This document shows positions 47,595 through 57,020 of a DNA stretch of 64,000 nucleotides, piece by piece. The notes below the pieces were generated by a model. That model made no database searches, was not told the DNA's origin, and worked only from the letters and a program-made list of their open reading frames with translations. Origin of the DNA: Methylonatrum kenyense (lineage in GTDB: Bacteria; Pseudomonadota; Gammaproteobacteria; Nitrococcales; Aquisalimonadaceae); contig NZ_JALPKO010000008.1 in NCBI RefSeq assembly GCF_023195885.1, positions 86,776 to 150,775 of the forward strand, in the 5' to 3' direction. The translations under genes and the position numbers were made by a program. Every line of letters starts with the position of its first letter. The first letter of the stretch is position 1.

Positions 47595-49307
47595 ATGCGC
47601 TCCCGGACGGACGCTCTGGATAAGAAATTCGAGGTGCTGATCCTCGGGGGCGGTATCCACGGCGTCGCCCTCGCCAGAACGCTTGCGCAAAGCGGCGTCA
47701 GCGTCGCTCTGGTGGAGCGAGGCGATTTTGGGGGCGCGACCACACGGAATTCCCTGAAAATCGTGCACGGCGGCCTCCGCTATGTTCAGCATCTGGACGC
47801 CCGCAGAATTCGCGAGTCCGTCCAGGCACAGCGAGCCTGGCTTGCAGCTGCCCCGCATCTGGTCCGCCCCATGCGATTCACCATGCCGACCATCGGTTGG
47901 GGCGTGCGTAGCCCGCTTGCGTTAGCGGCAGGGGCCCTCGCCTACCGGTTGCTTGGCGGAAGCAGCCGGCAACGAAGCGCTGCCGGGGCGCAGATGCCGG
48001 ATGCCCTGATGCAAGGCAAACGACACTTCGCGGAGGCCTTTCCCGAGGTCAAAGGTGACCAGGTCAATGGCTGCATGAGCTGGTTTGACGCGCAAATTCT
48101 GGATTCCGGCAGATTGGTTACCGCATGCGTCGAGGATGCCGCAGCAGCCGGCGCGGTAACGCTGAACCATGTTGAAGCGGTCTGCCTCCGGATCACGGGC
48201 AACCGGGTCAGCGGAGGCTTGGTGCGCGATTGCATCACCGGGGAGGAGCTGGAGGTCAGGTCGAAAATCACGGTTGCCACGTTGGGGGCCTGGGGTGACG
48301 GACTGGCGCAACGCTCCGGATTACCGAAAGTGCGAGGCGCAGGCATGACCTGGACCAAGAACGTCAACCTGGTCCTGAAACGGCGGATCGTTGCCGGCGG
48401 CGCGGTGGCTTTGATGAGCAGGCAGCGCAGTGACGGCCTCTTCGGTCGTGCCCCTCGCCTGTATTTCGTCACCCCGTGGCAAGACACCTCGATCGTGGGC
48501 ACGACACACCAAGCCTATCGGGATGAGCCTGACAGCGTCACAGTCAGCCGGGAAGAGGTCAATTCCCTGTTGTTGGATATCAATTCGACGCTGGATGGGC
48601 ACCACCTTCGAATCGAAGATGTCGCATCCCTGCATATGGGCCTCACACCATCTGAACGTGCCGGCAGAAGTCGGGCGAAGCGAACGATGATCACCGATTA
48701 CCGAGCACAGTGCGGCATCACGGGTTTCATCGACGTTGCTCCCAACAAATACACCACGGCGCCCACCGTGTCGTCGCGGGTGGCAGCGTTGGTGCTGGGA
48801 ATTCTCGGGCGGGAAAATCGGCAACCCGCCCCCTTTGCCCAACCAATGTCCGCCACGCCGGAGCATGCGAGCGATCCCGAATCTCCGGATAGCCTGGCCA
48901 GCCCGAATGACGGCCACGATGCCTGGGTAAGGACAATTTACGGGCGCAGGGCAGACGGGATTCTGGCAATCCAGGCGATGGAAAGTGGCGGCGATGCACA
49001 GCGTCGTATGTTTCGCGCGCGTGTAATCCACGGCATAAACGAAGAAGGTGCGATACGGCTCGGGGATGCGATCTTCCGCTGTTCGGACCTTGCCGAGCGA
49101 GGGAGGTTGAGTCCAGACGACCTGGCCTGGTGCCTAAACTGGATGAAAAAGCATTTCGGCTGGACGCACGACCGAAGCCGTCAGGAACTCGGCCTCGTGC
49201 TCTACCGCTTGCGAAAACACATGAGTGGCGGCCCCGACATGGATTGGTCGTCGGACTTGTTGACGCGCATGGTAGACAAACGGGCTGGCGAACGGGCCCG
49301 GCCATAG
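47595..49307 (+). CDS. GlpD-like FAD-dependent glycerol-3-phosphate dehydrogenase family protein
   Basis: A 570-residue flavoprotein of the DAO/GlpD family. The FAD-binding ADP motif LILGGGIHGVALARTL is at residues 16-31, followed by the GlpD-type block GATTRNSLKIVHGGLRYV. A C-terminal GlpD-like helical domain is present (AWVRTIYGRRADGILAI onward; DLAWCLNWMKKHFGWT). AGGA lies directly before the ATG. Known members oxidise sn-glycerol 3-phosphate to DHAP and pass electrons to quinone. Here it is embedded among glycosyl-, methyl- and carbamoyltransferases with no glycerol uptake genes, so it may act on a polyol phosphate or sugar-linked intermediate instead. Divergence from housekeeping GlpD (TTRNSLKIV rather than the common SSxSSKLIH pattern) supports a specialised role. 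Confidence 0.85.
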   Translation: MRSRTDALDKKFEVLILGGGIHGVALARTLAQSGVSVALVERGDFGGATTRNSLKIVHGGLRYVQHLDARRIRESVQAQRAWLAAAPHLVRPMRFTMPTIGWGVRSPLALAAGALAYRLLGGSSRQRSAAGAQMPDALMQGKRHFAEAFPEVKGDQVNGCMSWFDAQILDSGRLVTACVEDAAAAGAVTLNHVEAVCLRITGNRVSGGLVRDCITGEELEVRSKITVATLGAWGDGLAQRSGLPKVRGAGMTWTKNVNLVLKRRIVAGGAVALMSRQRSDGLFGRAPRLYFVTPWQDTSIVGTTHQAYRDEPDSVTVSREEVNSLLLDINSTLDGHHLRIEDVASLHMGLTPSERAGRSRAKRTMITDYRAQCGITGFIDVAPNKYTTAPTVSSRVAALVLGILGRENRQPAPFAQPMSATPEHASDPESPDSLASPNDGHDAWVRTIYGRRADGILAIQAMESGGDAQRRMFRARVIHGINEEGAIRLGDAIFRCSDLAERGRLSPDDLAWCLNWMKKHFGWTHDRSRQELGLVLYRLRKHMSGGPDMDWSSDLLTRMVDKRAGERARP

Positions 49308-49320
49308 GGGTGGGAAAAAC

Positions 49321-50304
49321 ATGAAGGCCATCGTGACCGGAGCGACAGGGTTCACCGGGTCCGCATTATGCCGTCGATTGGTTGCGGACGGCTGGGAGGT
49401 GACGGCCTTTGTCAGGGAGTCACCGCGCGTCGCACCATTGCGAGCCTTGGGTATAGATTGCGTGGAAGTCGACATAACCGATGTGGACAGCGTGCGCAAT
49501 GCGATGACACCGGTAGATTGCGTCTTTCACATCGCGGCACTGTTCAGAACCGAAGATGTGGATCGGAAGCAGTTCAAACGCGTGAATGTCGATGCCGTGG
49601 AGTATGTCGCTGGCGCAGCATGGGAAACGGGTGTGGGTCGTTTCGTGCACTGCTCCACCGTTGGCGTGCAGGGGCAAATCGATGATCCTCCCGCCGATGA
49701 AACGTACCGCCCGCGGCCCAACGACCATTATCAGAGCACCAAGTGGCAAGGAGAGCAGGTCGCCCGTCGGTACATCGAAAACGGATTACCCGGCGTCGTC
49801 GTCCGTCCAGCCGGCATTTATGGCCCCGGGGATATGCGCTTTCTGAAACTGTTCAAGGCCATTGAGCACAACATCTTTGTGATGATCGGCAACGGGAAAA
49901 CGCTTTATCACCTGACTTACATCGACGATCTCATCGACGGATTCATGCTGGCCGCGGAAAAACAGGAAGCCCTTGGCGAAGTCTTCACCATCGCCGGGCC
50001 TCGCTACACGACAGTCCAGGAACTGGCCGATACGGTGGCGCGCATTCTGGAGAAAAAGCCCCCCAGATTGCGGGTACCACTCTGGCCAGTCCAGGTTGCC
50101 GCCAAGGCCTGCGAGGCCGTTTGCCGTCCATTCGGAATAAATCCGCCCTTGTATCCGCGCCGGGTTGAGTTCTTCGCAATGGACCGGGCGTTCACGACGG
50201 AAAAGGCGCAACGGCTGCTCAACTATACCCCCCGATTCGACATCCAGGATGGTCTGACCGCCAGTGCCAAGTGGTATCGCAAGGAAGGCCTGTTAAAGAA
50301 ATAA
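49321..50304 (+). CDS. NAD-dependent epimerase/dehydratase (extended SDR)
   Basis: A 327-residue extended short-chain dehydrogenase. The nucleotide-binding motif GATGFTG is at residues 7-13, and the catalytic YxxxK is Tyr137 to Lys141 in YQSTKWQGE, with Ser/Thr in HCSTVGV upstream. RPAGIYGPGD and the C-terminal TPRFDIQDGLT are typical of nucleotide-sugar epimerases and of the related 3-beta-hydroxysteroid/dihydroflavonol reductase branch. It probably converts an NDP-sugar or reduces a sugar-linked ketone. Thirteen bases separate it from the flavoprotein stop, with GGGG just ahead of the ATG. It ends the tightly packed part of the operon: the next 228 bases hold no gene I can support. Confidence 0.88.
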   Translation: MKAIVTGATGFTGSALCRRLVADGWEVTAFVRESPRVAPLRALGIDCVEVDITDVDSVRNAMTPVDCVFHIAALFRTEDVDRKQFKRVNVDAVEYVAGAAWETGVGRFVHCSTVGVQGQIDDPPADETYRPRPNDHYQSTKWQGEQVARRYIENGLPGVVVRPAGIYGPGDMRFLKLFKAIEHNIFVMIGNGKTLYHLTYIDDLIDGFMLAAEKQEALGEVFTIAGPRYTTVQELADTVARILEKKPPRLRVPLWPVQVAAKACEAVCRPFGINPPLYPRRVEFFAMDRAFTTEKAQRLLNYTPRFDIQDGLTASAKWYRKEGLLKK

Positions 50305-50532
50305 ATGGACAACACCTATAATTCGAACAATTCTGGAGCAGATAATTCGCCACACAAGGCGATTAGATAACGACGCAGGAGATTGCAGGAAGCCCGCAAC
50401 GTAGCCGTCGGGAATGGTTCGACCCAACTCGGGGAGCGCGCCTGTCCTGGGGCGGCGGCGGTGTTTCGCCAACGGGAACTTGATCTGGGCGACGTAAGTG
50501 GCGACTCAATTCCCGAGAGGAGGGGTGTGGCC

Positions 50533-51519
50533 GTGGACCTGTCGATTATCGTCCCGCTCTACAATGAAGAAGAAAGTGTCGTTGCACTGCATCGCGCGGT
50601 GTCGGCGGCGGTTTCGCGCCTCGGCCTAACTTATGAAATCCTGTTTGTCGACGACGGCAGCGATGACAACACGGTTGCACAGGCCCGCGAGATTGCGGCG
50701 ACCGACCCGCACCTCAAGCTGATCCTCTTCCGTCGGAATTTCGGCCAGACACCGGCGATGGCCGCCGGAATCGACTATGCCCGCGGAGACATCCTTGTCA
50801 CCATGGACGGCGACCTGCAGAACGACCCCGCAGACATCCCTCTCCTGGTAGAACAGATCCATGCGGGTTTCGACATCGTTGTTGGCTGGCGCCACAAACG
50901 TCGCGACAACCTCATCACGCGCAAGATCCCCTCGCGAATGGCCAACTGGCTGATCGGCAAGGTGACCGGGGTTCCGATAAAGGATAACGGCTGCTCCCTA
51001 AAGGCCTATCGGGCCGATGTGATCAAGCACATCCCCCTGTACTCGGAAATGCACCGGTTCATTCCAGCCATGGCATCGATTTCCGGCGCGCGCGTGGCGC
51101 AGATACGCGTCAGGCATCACGCTCGCGCCTTCGGACAATCCAAGTACGGGATTTCACGCGTCTACAAGGTGCTGTTAGACCTGCTCGGGATCAAGACCGT
51201 GACAGCCTTCGCCAGCCGTCCACTGGTGTGGTTCTCGAAGCTCGCATTTCCCCTGTTGATCATAAGCGCCAGCATGATCGGGTACAGCGTATACGCACTT
51301 GCCAGCAGCGGGACCATGCCAATCCCCGTCGCGGGAGTCGGTTTGCTGCTCGGCACGCTGGCAGCCTTCCTGCTGATGAGCGGGGTCCTTGGCGAACTGA
51401 TATACAGGACAGGCAACCTTGATCTCGGAAGACTGGCAATGCTGACCATGGACCGCCATCCGGGCCCGGAGGCGGCAGGCTCAGTCCATGACGTGGAGCG
51501 GCGTGATGAGCGGCAATGA
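50533..51519 (+). CDS. Glycosyltransferase family 2 with C-terminal membrane helices (DPM1/GtrB type)
   Basis: A 328-residue polyprenyl-phosphate glycosyltransferase-like protein that should transfer a sugar from an NDP-sugar to a lipid carrier at the inner membrane. The GT-A core is intact: LFVDDGSDDNT (Asp40, Asp41) and MDGDLQNDP (Asp92, Asp94). Two hydrophobic segments lie near the C-terminus (LAFPLLIISASMIGYSVYAL and the GVGLLLGTLAAFLLM region). A longer frame opens at 50383, but a strong AGGAGG at 50518-50523 lies 9 bases before the GTG at 50533, and the GT2 fold begins there (DLSIIVPLYNEE). A GTG at 50527 is too close to that site. The last bases overlap the next GT2 gene. Confidence 0.9.
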   Translation: MDLSIIVPLYNEEESVVALHRAVSAAVSRLGLTYEILFVDDGSDDNTVAQAREIAATDPHLKLILFRRNFGQTPAMAAGIDYARGDILVTMDGDLQNDPADIPLLVEQIHAGFDIVVGWRHKRRDNLITRKIPSRMANWLIGKVTGVPIKDNGCSLKAYRADVIKHIPLYSEMHRFIPAMASISGARVAQIRVRHHARAFGQSKYGISRVYKVLLDLLGIKTVTAFASRPLVWFSKLAFPLLIISASMIGYSVYALASSGTMPIPVAGVGLLLGTLAAFLLMSGVLGELIYRTGNLDLGRLAMLTMDRHPGPEAAGSVHDVERRDERQ

Positions 51520-52540
51520 TCCCATGCTCTCGGTATTGATTCCTGTCACGGAACGCTATGACGATCCGGAAGCACTCATCGACGCGTATGAGCGGGCGCT
51601 GTCCACCCTCGCCGGGCCGTACGAGATCATCTACATTCTCGACGGGGAGTACGAGGACACGCGACGGACCCTGGAACGGCTGCAGGCGGCGGGGAAACCG
51701 TTGCGGGTCCTTCAGCTATCCAAGAGCTTTGGCGAGGCCACGGCGCTTACCGCCGGGTTCGACCATGCCCGGGGCAATGTCCTGATGACTCTGCCCGCCT
51801 ACTTCCAGGTAGAGCCTGAATTCCTTCCCGCGATGGTTGAAGCGCTGGAGGGTAACGACATGGTCATCGCCCGACGCTGGCCACGAACTGACTCCACCTT
51901 CAACCGCTTTCAGACAGCCCTTTTCAACCGGCTGCTCGGCATGTTTACCGGCGTGCACTTTCGCGACCTGGGATGCAGTGCCCGCATATTTCGCCGCTCC
52001 GTCAGCGAGGCCGTACCCCTTTACGGCGACCAGCACCGCTTCATGCCGGTGCTCGCATCGCGGCAGGGATTCCGCGTCAGGGAGATCGACCTGCCGCAGT
52101 CGTCGAGGGACAGTTACCGGCGGTTCTACAGGCCCGGCGTCTACCCCCGCCGCGTGCTGGACATGCTAACGGTCTTTTTCCTGATCAAATTTACCAAGAA
52201 ACCGCTGCGCTTCTTCGGCCTGATCGGCAGCGGCACTGCGACACTGGGTGGTTTACTCCTGCTTTACCTCATCATCGACCGAATCGTTTTCGGTTCCTCA
52301 TTGGGCGATCGCCCGGCGCTGCTGCTGTCGTCGCTGATGGTGGTGCTCGGTGTGCAGATTTTCGGTCTCGGTCTGCTGGGTGAATTGATCATCTTCACCC
52401 ATGCCCGGGAACTGAAGGAATATTCCGTTCGCGAAATCGTCAATGACGACCTTGACCCGGCACCGTTGGCACGGGCCGACCCTATGGCACCGGCGGCGCC
52501 TTCGCCTGATCAAACCGAGGCGTCCAGCAGATCTGCATAG
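51506..52540 (+). CDS. GT2-fold membrane protein lacking catalytic aspartates (likely pseudo-glycosyltransferase)
   Basis: A 344-residue protein with the same layout as its upstream neighbour: a GT-A-like domain followed by two C-terminal membrane segments. It aligns along its length (LPVTERY/VPLYNEE, KSFGEATALTAGFDHARGNV, RDLGCSARIFRR, GDQHRFMPVLAS). The first Asp motif reads ILDGEYEDT and the metal-binding DxD position reads MTLPAYFQVEP, with no aspartate. It is therefore probably inactive as a transferase and may act as a partner of the active GT2, with which it overlaps by 14 bases. The ATG at 51506 has GGAG about 7 bases upstream; an ATG 18 bases earlier is less well placed. Its 3' end overlaps the convergent GT4 gene by 31 bases. 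Confidence 0.85.
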   Translation: MSGNDPMLSVLIPVTERYDDPEALIDAYERALSTLAGPYEIIYILDGEYEDTRRTLERLQAAGKPLRVLQLSKSFGEATALTAGFDHARGNVLMTLPAYFQVEPEFLPAMVEALEGNDMVIARRWPRTDSTFNRFQTALFNRLLGMFTGVHFRDLGCSARIFRRSVSEAVPLYGDQHRFMPVLASRQGFRVREIDLPQSSRDSYRRFYRPGVYPRRVLDMLTVFFLIKFTKKPLRFFGLIGSGTATLGGLLLLYLIIDRIVFGSSLGDRPALLLSSLMVVLGVQIFGLGLLGELIIFTHARELKEYSVREIVNDDLDPAPLARADPMAPAAPSPDQTEASSRSA

Positions 52541-53637
52541 ACACAGGAATAACCCGCCGCCATCCGGCTGGCACTGTAATGCGCCGCAAAATGCGCGGCC
52601 CCGATCGCGGTATCGCCGGCCTCAACACCCGTTCCGGCAATGTCCAGCAACAACTCCGCCCAGGCCGACTCATCCGTCACCGACAGCAGTCGTGCCGACG
52701 GTACCGCCTTGAGCACCGCCGGCAGCCCGCCAACGGCGTTGGCAAAGATCGGCAGGCGCGCCCGTAACGCCTCCAGCACGGTTATCGGCAGACCTTCGGT
52801 CAGCGATGGCATGACCAGGGCATCGAAGTGCGGCAACAATGCGGCGGCGTCCTCCCGGTAACCGCCCAACCGCACCATATCGCTGAGGTCCTTTTCGGCA
52901 ATGGCGCGCTCCAGTTCCGAGCGCTGCGGCCCGTCCCCGACAATCAGCAGCCCAATCCCGGATAACGCATGCCGGTGGCGGCCGATGATCCGCACCAGCC
53001 GGTCGAAGCCCTTCTCCGGCGACAGCCGACCGACGGCAATCAGGTTCACGCGGTGGGACCGCTGCCATGCCGCCAGATCATCCGGTAGCGGGATTACCGG
53101 CGGTGTCTCGCTCGGGATGCCGTTGGCAATGAATGTACAGTGCGCGGAAGCGGCCAGCGACGGCGGCAGGTCTGCGCGCATCCGCTGATTGACAATGACC
53201 ACGCGGTCAACCCGCCGCAACAGCGCCCGGTCGACGGATTCGTACAGCGCCGATCGGGTCCAGCGCGGCGCCCGCACATAGCCGTGCAGCGTGCAGACCA
53301 GGGGCAGGCGGCGAATCGCCCGGGGCCAGATACCCGCCAGGACGTTGAATTTGTAGCCATGCGAGTGCAGGAGCTGAAAGCCCTGCTCGCGGGCCCAACG
53401 CAGGATCTTCCAGGCCTGATGCAGATTCAGCCCCGGTCGCATGCGCCAGACCGTCACCGGCACGCCCAGGCGACGTGCCTCGGCCTCGAGTGGTTTCTCC
53501 TGCACGCCGTGTTCGCCGGCGCTGAGAATCAGCGGTACAACCCCCTGCCGTGCCTGCTCATCTGCCAGCGCCAGCAGCATGCGTTCAGCGCCGTACAATC
53601 CGCCACTGTCGATCAGGTGCAGGACCCGGAGCGCCAT
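52510..53637 (-). CDS. Glycosyltransferase family 4
   Basis: A 375-residue GT-B enzyme. The N-terminus MALRVLHLIDSGGLYGAERM is a standard GT4 opening with a Gly-rich acceptor loop. The donor domain has LIAVGRLSPEKGFDRLVRII, GIGLLIVGDGPQRSELE and the motif PSLTEGLPITVLEALRA, which retains the E-x7-E glutamates. It is cytoplasmic or peripheral. It lies 3 bases after the GT2 gene upstream on the minus strand, so the pair is one operon. It converges on and overlaps the plus-strand pseudo-GT2 by 31 bases. The pair is next to the PrsKRT operon and is probably part of the XrtA-linked exopolysaccharide machinery; the sugar is unknown. Confidence 0.9.
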   Translation of the reverse strand: MALRVLHLIDSGGLYGAERMLLALADEQARQGVVPLILSAGEHGVQEKPLEAEARRLGVPVTVWRMRPGLNLHQAWKILRWAREQGFQLLHSHGYKFNVLAGIWPRAIRRLPLVCTLHGYVRAPRWTRSALYESVDRALLRRVDRVVIVNQRMRADLPPSLAASAHCTFIANGIPSETPPVIPLPDDLAAWQRSHRVNLIAVGRLSPEKGFDRLVRIIGRHRHALSGIGLLIVGDGPQRSELERAIAEKDLSDMVRLGGYREDAAALLPHFDALVMPSLTEGLPITVLEALRARLPIFANAVGGLPAVLKAVPSARLLSVTDESAWAELLLDIAGTGVEAGDTAIGAAHFAAHYSASRMAAGYSCVYADLLDASV

Positions 53638-53640
53638 GAC

Positions 53641-54786
53641 TCAACCTTCTCTCGGTGTCCAGGTCACCCGCTGTTCTCCTCGCAAGTAGGCGTATGCCGC
53701 GCGGGCGCAAGCCAGGTTCAGCAGAGTGAAATAGAAGGGCACCATGCGCCACCGGGGCAACGGCCCACGGCTCCCGTGGGCCTGCAAGGCAACCCCGTAG
53801 AAGCCGATCTGCGCGGCCGCGGCCAGCAGGTAAATGCCGCCATCGGCAAGCAGGACAAGATTGCTGAGCAGCGCGGCGAGCAGGGGCAGGAAGGCAAGAT
53901 AACGCAGCAGCTTGTGCGAGATGAGTTGCAAGGCGAAAAGGGGCCGAGCCAGCGGGTTCATCAAATGCGCCATGTCCCGCAGCGCATGCAACGCCCGCAG
54001 TGTCACCCGGACCCGCATGCCGAACTCGCTGCCCGAGTCATCCAAAGCCGGTTCACGCAGTACTGCGTCAGGCTCGTGGATGACGCGGTAGCCGGCTTCC
54101 ACGACCTTCAGTGGCTGCACGAAGTCGGGCAATTGGTTGGCCGCCAACGGCTGATAGAGATCCCGCCGCATGGCATCGATGCCACCGTCCACGCCAACAA
54201 CCGACCCGACCGCAGTCTCCTGCCGCCAGAGCCAGTTCTCGTAACGCATGAATGCGCTGGAACCGTCACCAACCAGCGAACCATCCGGATGGGTGTAGAG
54301 CATACGCCCGCTGACATAGCCCACCGTGGGGTCGGCGAAATTGCGAACCAGCTTTGCCAGCGCATCCTGCGCCCAGATTGAGTTGGCGTCGGAAAAAGCG
54401 ACGACCTCGCCCCGGGCAGCGTCGACAAGACGATTGAGCCCGGCGGTCTTGCCCTGTCGCGAGGACTGGCGGAACAGATGCAGCCGCACCCGACTGCCCG
54501 CGGCAATGGATTCAACGATGGCGTCGGTGCCGTCGTCGGCGGCATCGGACACCACGAGGATCTCCAAACGGTCCGCCGGGTAATCCAGATCCAGTTTGTT
54601 GTGCAGCGTCTGTTCGATCACCGCGGCTTCGTTGTAGGCCGGGATCAGGATGCTGACCCGCGGACGGTGATCTTCCCGCAAGGCCACGGGTCTTGCGCTG
54701 CGGGCCAGAATGGCAAGCAGGAGCGGATAGCCCAGGTAAATGTAGAGCAACAGGGCCAGGGACAGCCAAAAGATCCATTCCACCAC
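53641..54786 (-). CDS. Glycosyltransferase family 2, membrane-associated
   Basis: A 381-residue GT2 protein of the polymerising, membrane-anchored type. One N-terminal helix (IFWLSLALLLYIYLGYPLLL) precedes the GT-A domain: SILIPAYNEAAVIEQ, VVSDAADDGTD, FSDANSIW (the DxD-equivalent) and a conserved YENWLWRQE, in the place of the QxxRW-like region. Two or three hydrophobic segments follow near the C-terminus. It likely adds sugars at the cytoplasmic face of the inner membrane. The frame starts with GTG at 54786 (a second GTG follows at once) and a GGGGG stretch lies about 10 bases upstream. It is transcribed divergently from prsK across about 125 bases. Confidence 0.9.
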   Translation of the reverse strand: MVEWIFWLSLALLLYIYLGYPLLLAILARSARPVALREDHRPRVSILIPAYNEAAVIEQTLHNKLDLDYPADRLEILVVSDAADDGTDAIVESIAAGSRVRLHLFRQSSRQGKTAGLNRLVDAARGEVVAFSDANSIWAQDALAKLVRNFADPTVGYVSGRMLYTHPDGSLVGDGSSAFMRYENWLWRQETAVGSVVGVDGGIDAMRRDLYQPLAANQLPDFVQPLKVVEAGYRVIHEPDAVLREPALDDSGSEFGMRVRVTLRALHALRDMAHLMNPLARPLFALQLISHKLLRYLAFLPLLAALLSNLVLLADGGIYLLAAAAQIGFYGVALQAHGSRGPLPRWRMVPFYFTLLNLACARAAYAYLRGEQRVTWTPREG

Positions 54787-54911
54787 CGCTCAGACTACCC
54801 CCGGTCACGACGACACCAACGCTCGCCTCAGTCTTGCCGGAGGATTATGGTTAATCAAGCAATAAAACGGGGATTGATTCGGGCGACCGCTTTAACTGCC
54901 GAGGCATGCCA

Positions 54912-57017
54912 ATGAGCACCATTGGAACGTTCAGTTACGGCTTGTGCGCGATCGCCTTCGGCGCGCTGGCTGCGCTGATCCTGCTGAATTGGCAACGCAC
55001 GTTGTTCGGCAGTGCTCTGCTCATCGCCAGCCTGATCACCGCCGCCTGGGCCGCCATCCTCGCCTGGGCCTCGTGGCAACCACAGCTGGCCGCATTATGG
55101 GTTGAGACAGCGGAAGCGCTGCGCACCCTGGGCTGGCTGGCACTGCTTGCCGTCCTGCTGTCCCCCGCGCGGTCCGATAACCGCTGGATCGGCACCCTGT
55201 CAGTGGCCGCCGTCATCGCGCCGCTGGGCCTGCTGCTGCTGATCGCATGGCAGCGTCTCGCCGTGCAGTCGGGCATGACACCGTTCGGCGACGGCATCCT
55301 CACCGCGTTATCGGCGGGCGGCCTGGGGTTCGGGCTGCTGGGTCTGGTCATGCTGGAGCAGTTCTACCGCAACCTGCCAGCGGAACGCCGCTGGGCCAGC
55401 AAGTTTCTGTGTCTGGGCGTCGGCGTGATTTTCGCCTACGACGTATTTCTTTACGCCAACACTTTCCTCTTCCAACAACTCGATACCATGACCTGGCTGG
55501 CCCGCGGTGCGGTGCAGGCGCTGGCTGCGCCGCTGATTGCGCTGGCCGCGGCGCGCAATCCGCAATGGTCTCTCCCGGTCTTCGTCTCGCGCCACGTTGC
55601 GTTTCACACGGCGGCAATTCTCGGGGTCGCCGGCTACCTGCTTCTGATCGCCGCCGGCGGCTACTTCATCCGTGATTTCGGAGGCAGCTGGGGACAGTTT
55701 CTGCAGATCGTGCTGATTGCCGGCGCGGTCATCGTCCTGTTGATCGTCATCGGCTCGCATGATGTGCGGGCAAGGCTGCGCATCTTTCTCAACAAGCACT
55801 TCTTCAGTAACAAGTACGACTATCGGGAGGAATGGCTACGCGCGACCCAGCGGCTGGCCACCGAGGATGACGGCAGTTCACCGCACCAGCGTGCCGTGCA
55901 TGTGGTGGCGGATATCTTCGGCAGTCCTGCTGGCGTGGTCTGGCTGCGCCATGACGATGGCTTCGTGCCTGCCGGCGACTGGCGCTGGGATCTGCCGCCC
56001 GATGCGGTGATCGATGCCGGCGAAGCGCTGCCCGCGTTTCTTGAGCGCAGCCACTGGGTGATTGACCTGGCAGAGCTTCGACACAATCCGGAGCGTTACA
56101 ACGGCCTGAGACTGCCGCCGACGCTAGAGCACGCGAAACGCCTCTGGGCGATCGTGCCATTGCTCCAGCACGGCCGCTTGCTCGGCTTCATTTCCCTGGC
56201 GCGTCCCAGCATCGACCCCGGCATCACCTGGGAGGATCGGGACCTGATGCACGCCCTCTCGCGCCAGGTGGCAAGCTATCTCACCCAGCACGAGCACGCC
56301 CAGGCCTTGTCCCAGGCCCGTCAGTTCGAGGCCTTCAACCAACTCACCGCGTTCCTGATGCACGACTTGAAGAATCTGATTGCCCAACAATCCCTGCTGC
56401 TGCGCAACGCGGAAAAACACAAGCACAATCCGGAATTTATCGATGACATGCTGGACACCGTCGGCAGCTCCGTCGAGCGCATGGAACGCCTGCTGGCCCA
56501 CCTCCAGCAACGGCGGCAGCGCGGCGGAATCGCGCGAGTTGATGTGCACCAGGCCATAGCCGAGGCAGTCTCCCGCTGTGCGAGGAACCGCCCCACGCCC
56601 CGGTTCAGCCCTTCGGCGGAACGGATTCTGGTCGACGCCAATCGGGAGGAGCTGGTGATGGTTCTGGTCCATCTGATCCGCAATGCACAGGATGCAACGC
56701 CGGAAGACGGCGAGGTTCGCCTGCGTACGGAATGGAACGGCCGGGAATTGTCGCTGGAGGTCGCCGATTCGGGATCGGGAATGGGTGCGGATTTCATCCG
56801 CAATCAGCTTTTCAAACCGTTTCATACGACCAAGTCCACCAGGGGCATGGGGATCGGCGCATACCAGGTCCGCGAATTCGTGCATCGCGCGGGAGGGCGA
56901 GTTAATGTTGAAAGCAGGCTCGGCGTCGGCACAAGGTTCCACTTTACCCTGCCGGCACGGACCGCGAGCACAAGGGAATCCGCCGATTGCCCCGCCTCGG
57001 ACCGGATCGACGAGTGA
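54912..57017 (+). CDS. prsK: XrtA/PEP-CTERM system sensor histidine kinase PrsK
   Basis: A 701-residue membrane histidine kinase. The N-terminal 290 residues contain about eight hydrophobic segments, followed by a GAF-like sensory region (about 310-460), the phospho-acceptor box FLMHDLKNLIAQQ (His484), the N box LIRNAQDA (Asn591) and G boxes ADSGSGM and GMGIGAYQVREF. This architecture, and the next three genes, identify it as PrsK, partner of PrsR in exosortase A loci. The ATG at 54912 is preferred over one at 54906 because GAGG at 54901 is then 7 bases away. The signal sensed is unknown. It is the first gene of prsK-prsR-prsT-deacetylase. Confidence 0.93.
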   Translation: MSTIGTFSYGLCAIAFGALAALILLNWQRTLFGSALLIASLITAAWAAILAWASWQPQLAALWVETAEALRTLGWLALLAVLLSPARSDNRWIGTLSVAAVIAPLGLLLLIAWQRLAVQSGMTPFGDGILTALSAGGLGFGLLGLVMLEQFYRNLPAERRWASKFLCLGVGVIFAYDVFLYANTFLFQQLDTMTWLARGAVQALAAPLIALAAARNPQWSLPVFVSRHVAFHTAAILGVAGYLLLIAAGGYFIRDFGGSWGQFLQIVLIAGAVIVLLIVIGSHDVRARLRIFLNKHFFSNKYDYREEWLRATQRLATEDDGSSPHQRAVHVVADIFGSPAGVVWLRHDDGFVPAGDWRWDLPPDAVIDAGEALPAFLERSHWVIDLAELRHNPERYNGLRLPPTLEHAKRLWAIVPLLQHGRLLGFISLARPSIDPGITWEDRDLMHALSRQVASYLTQHEHAQALSQARQFEAFNQLTAFLMHDLKNLIAQQSLLLRNAEKHKHNPEFIDDMLDTVGSSVERMERLLAHLQQRRQRGGIARVDVHQAIAEAVSRCARNRPTPRFSPSAERILVDANREELVMVLVHLIRNAQDATPEDGEVRLRTEWNGRELSLEVADSGSGMGADFIRNQLFKPFHTTKSTRGMGIGAYQVREFVHRAGGRVNVESRLGVGTRFHFTLPARTASTRESADCPASDRIDE

Positions 57018-57020
57018 GTC

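Noticed and set aside
50383..50532. Fifty extra residues at the N-terminus of the first GT2
   Set aside because: The GT2 fold begins at the GTG at 50533, which has a strong AGGAGG at proper spacing; the extension has no family features.
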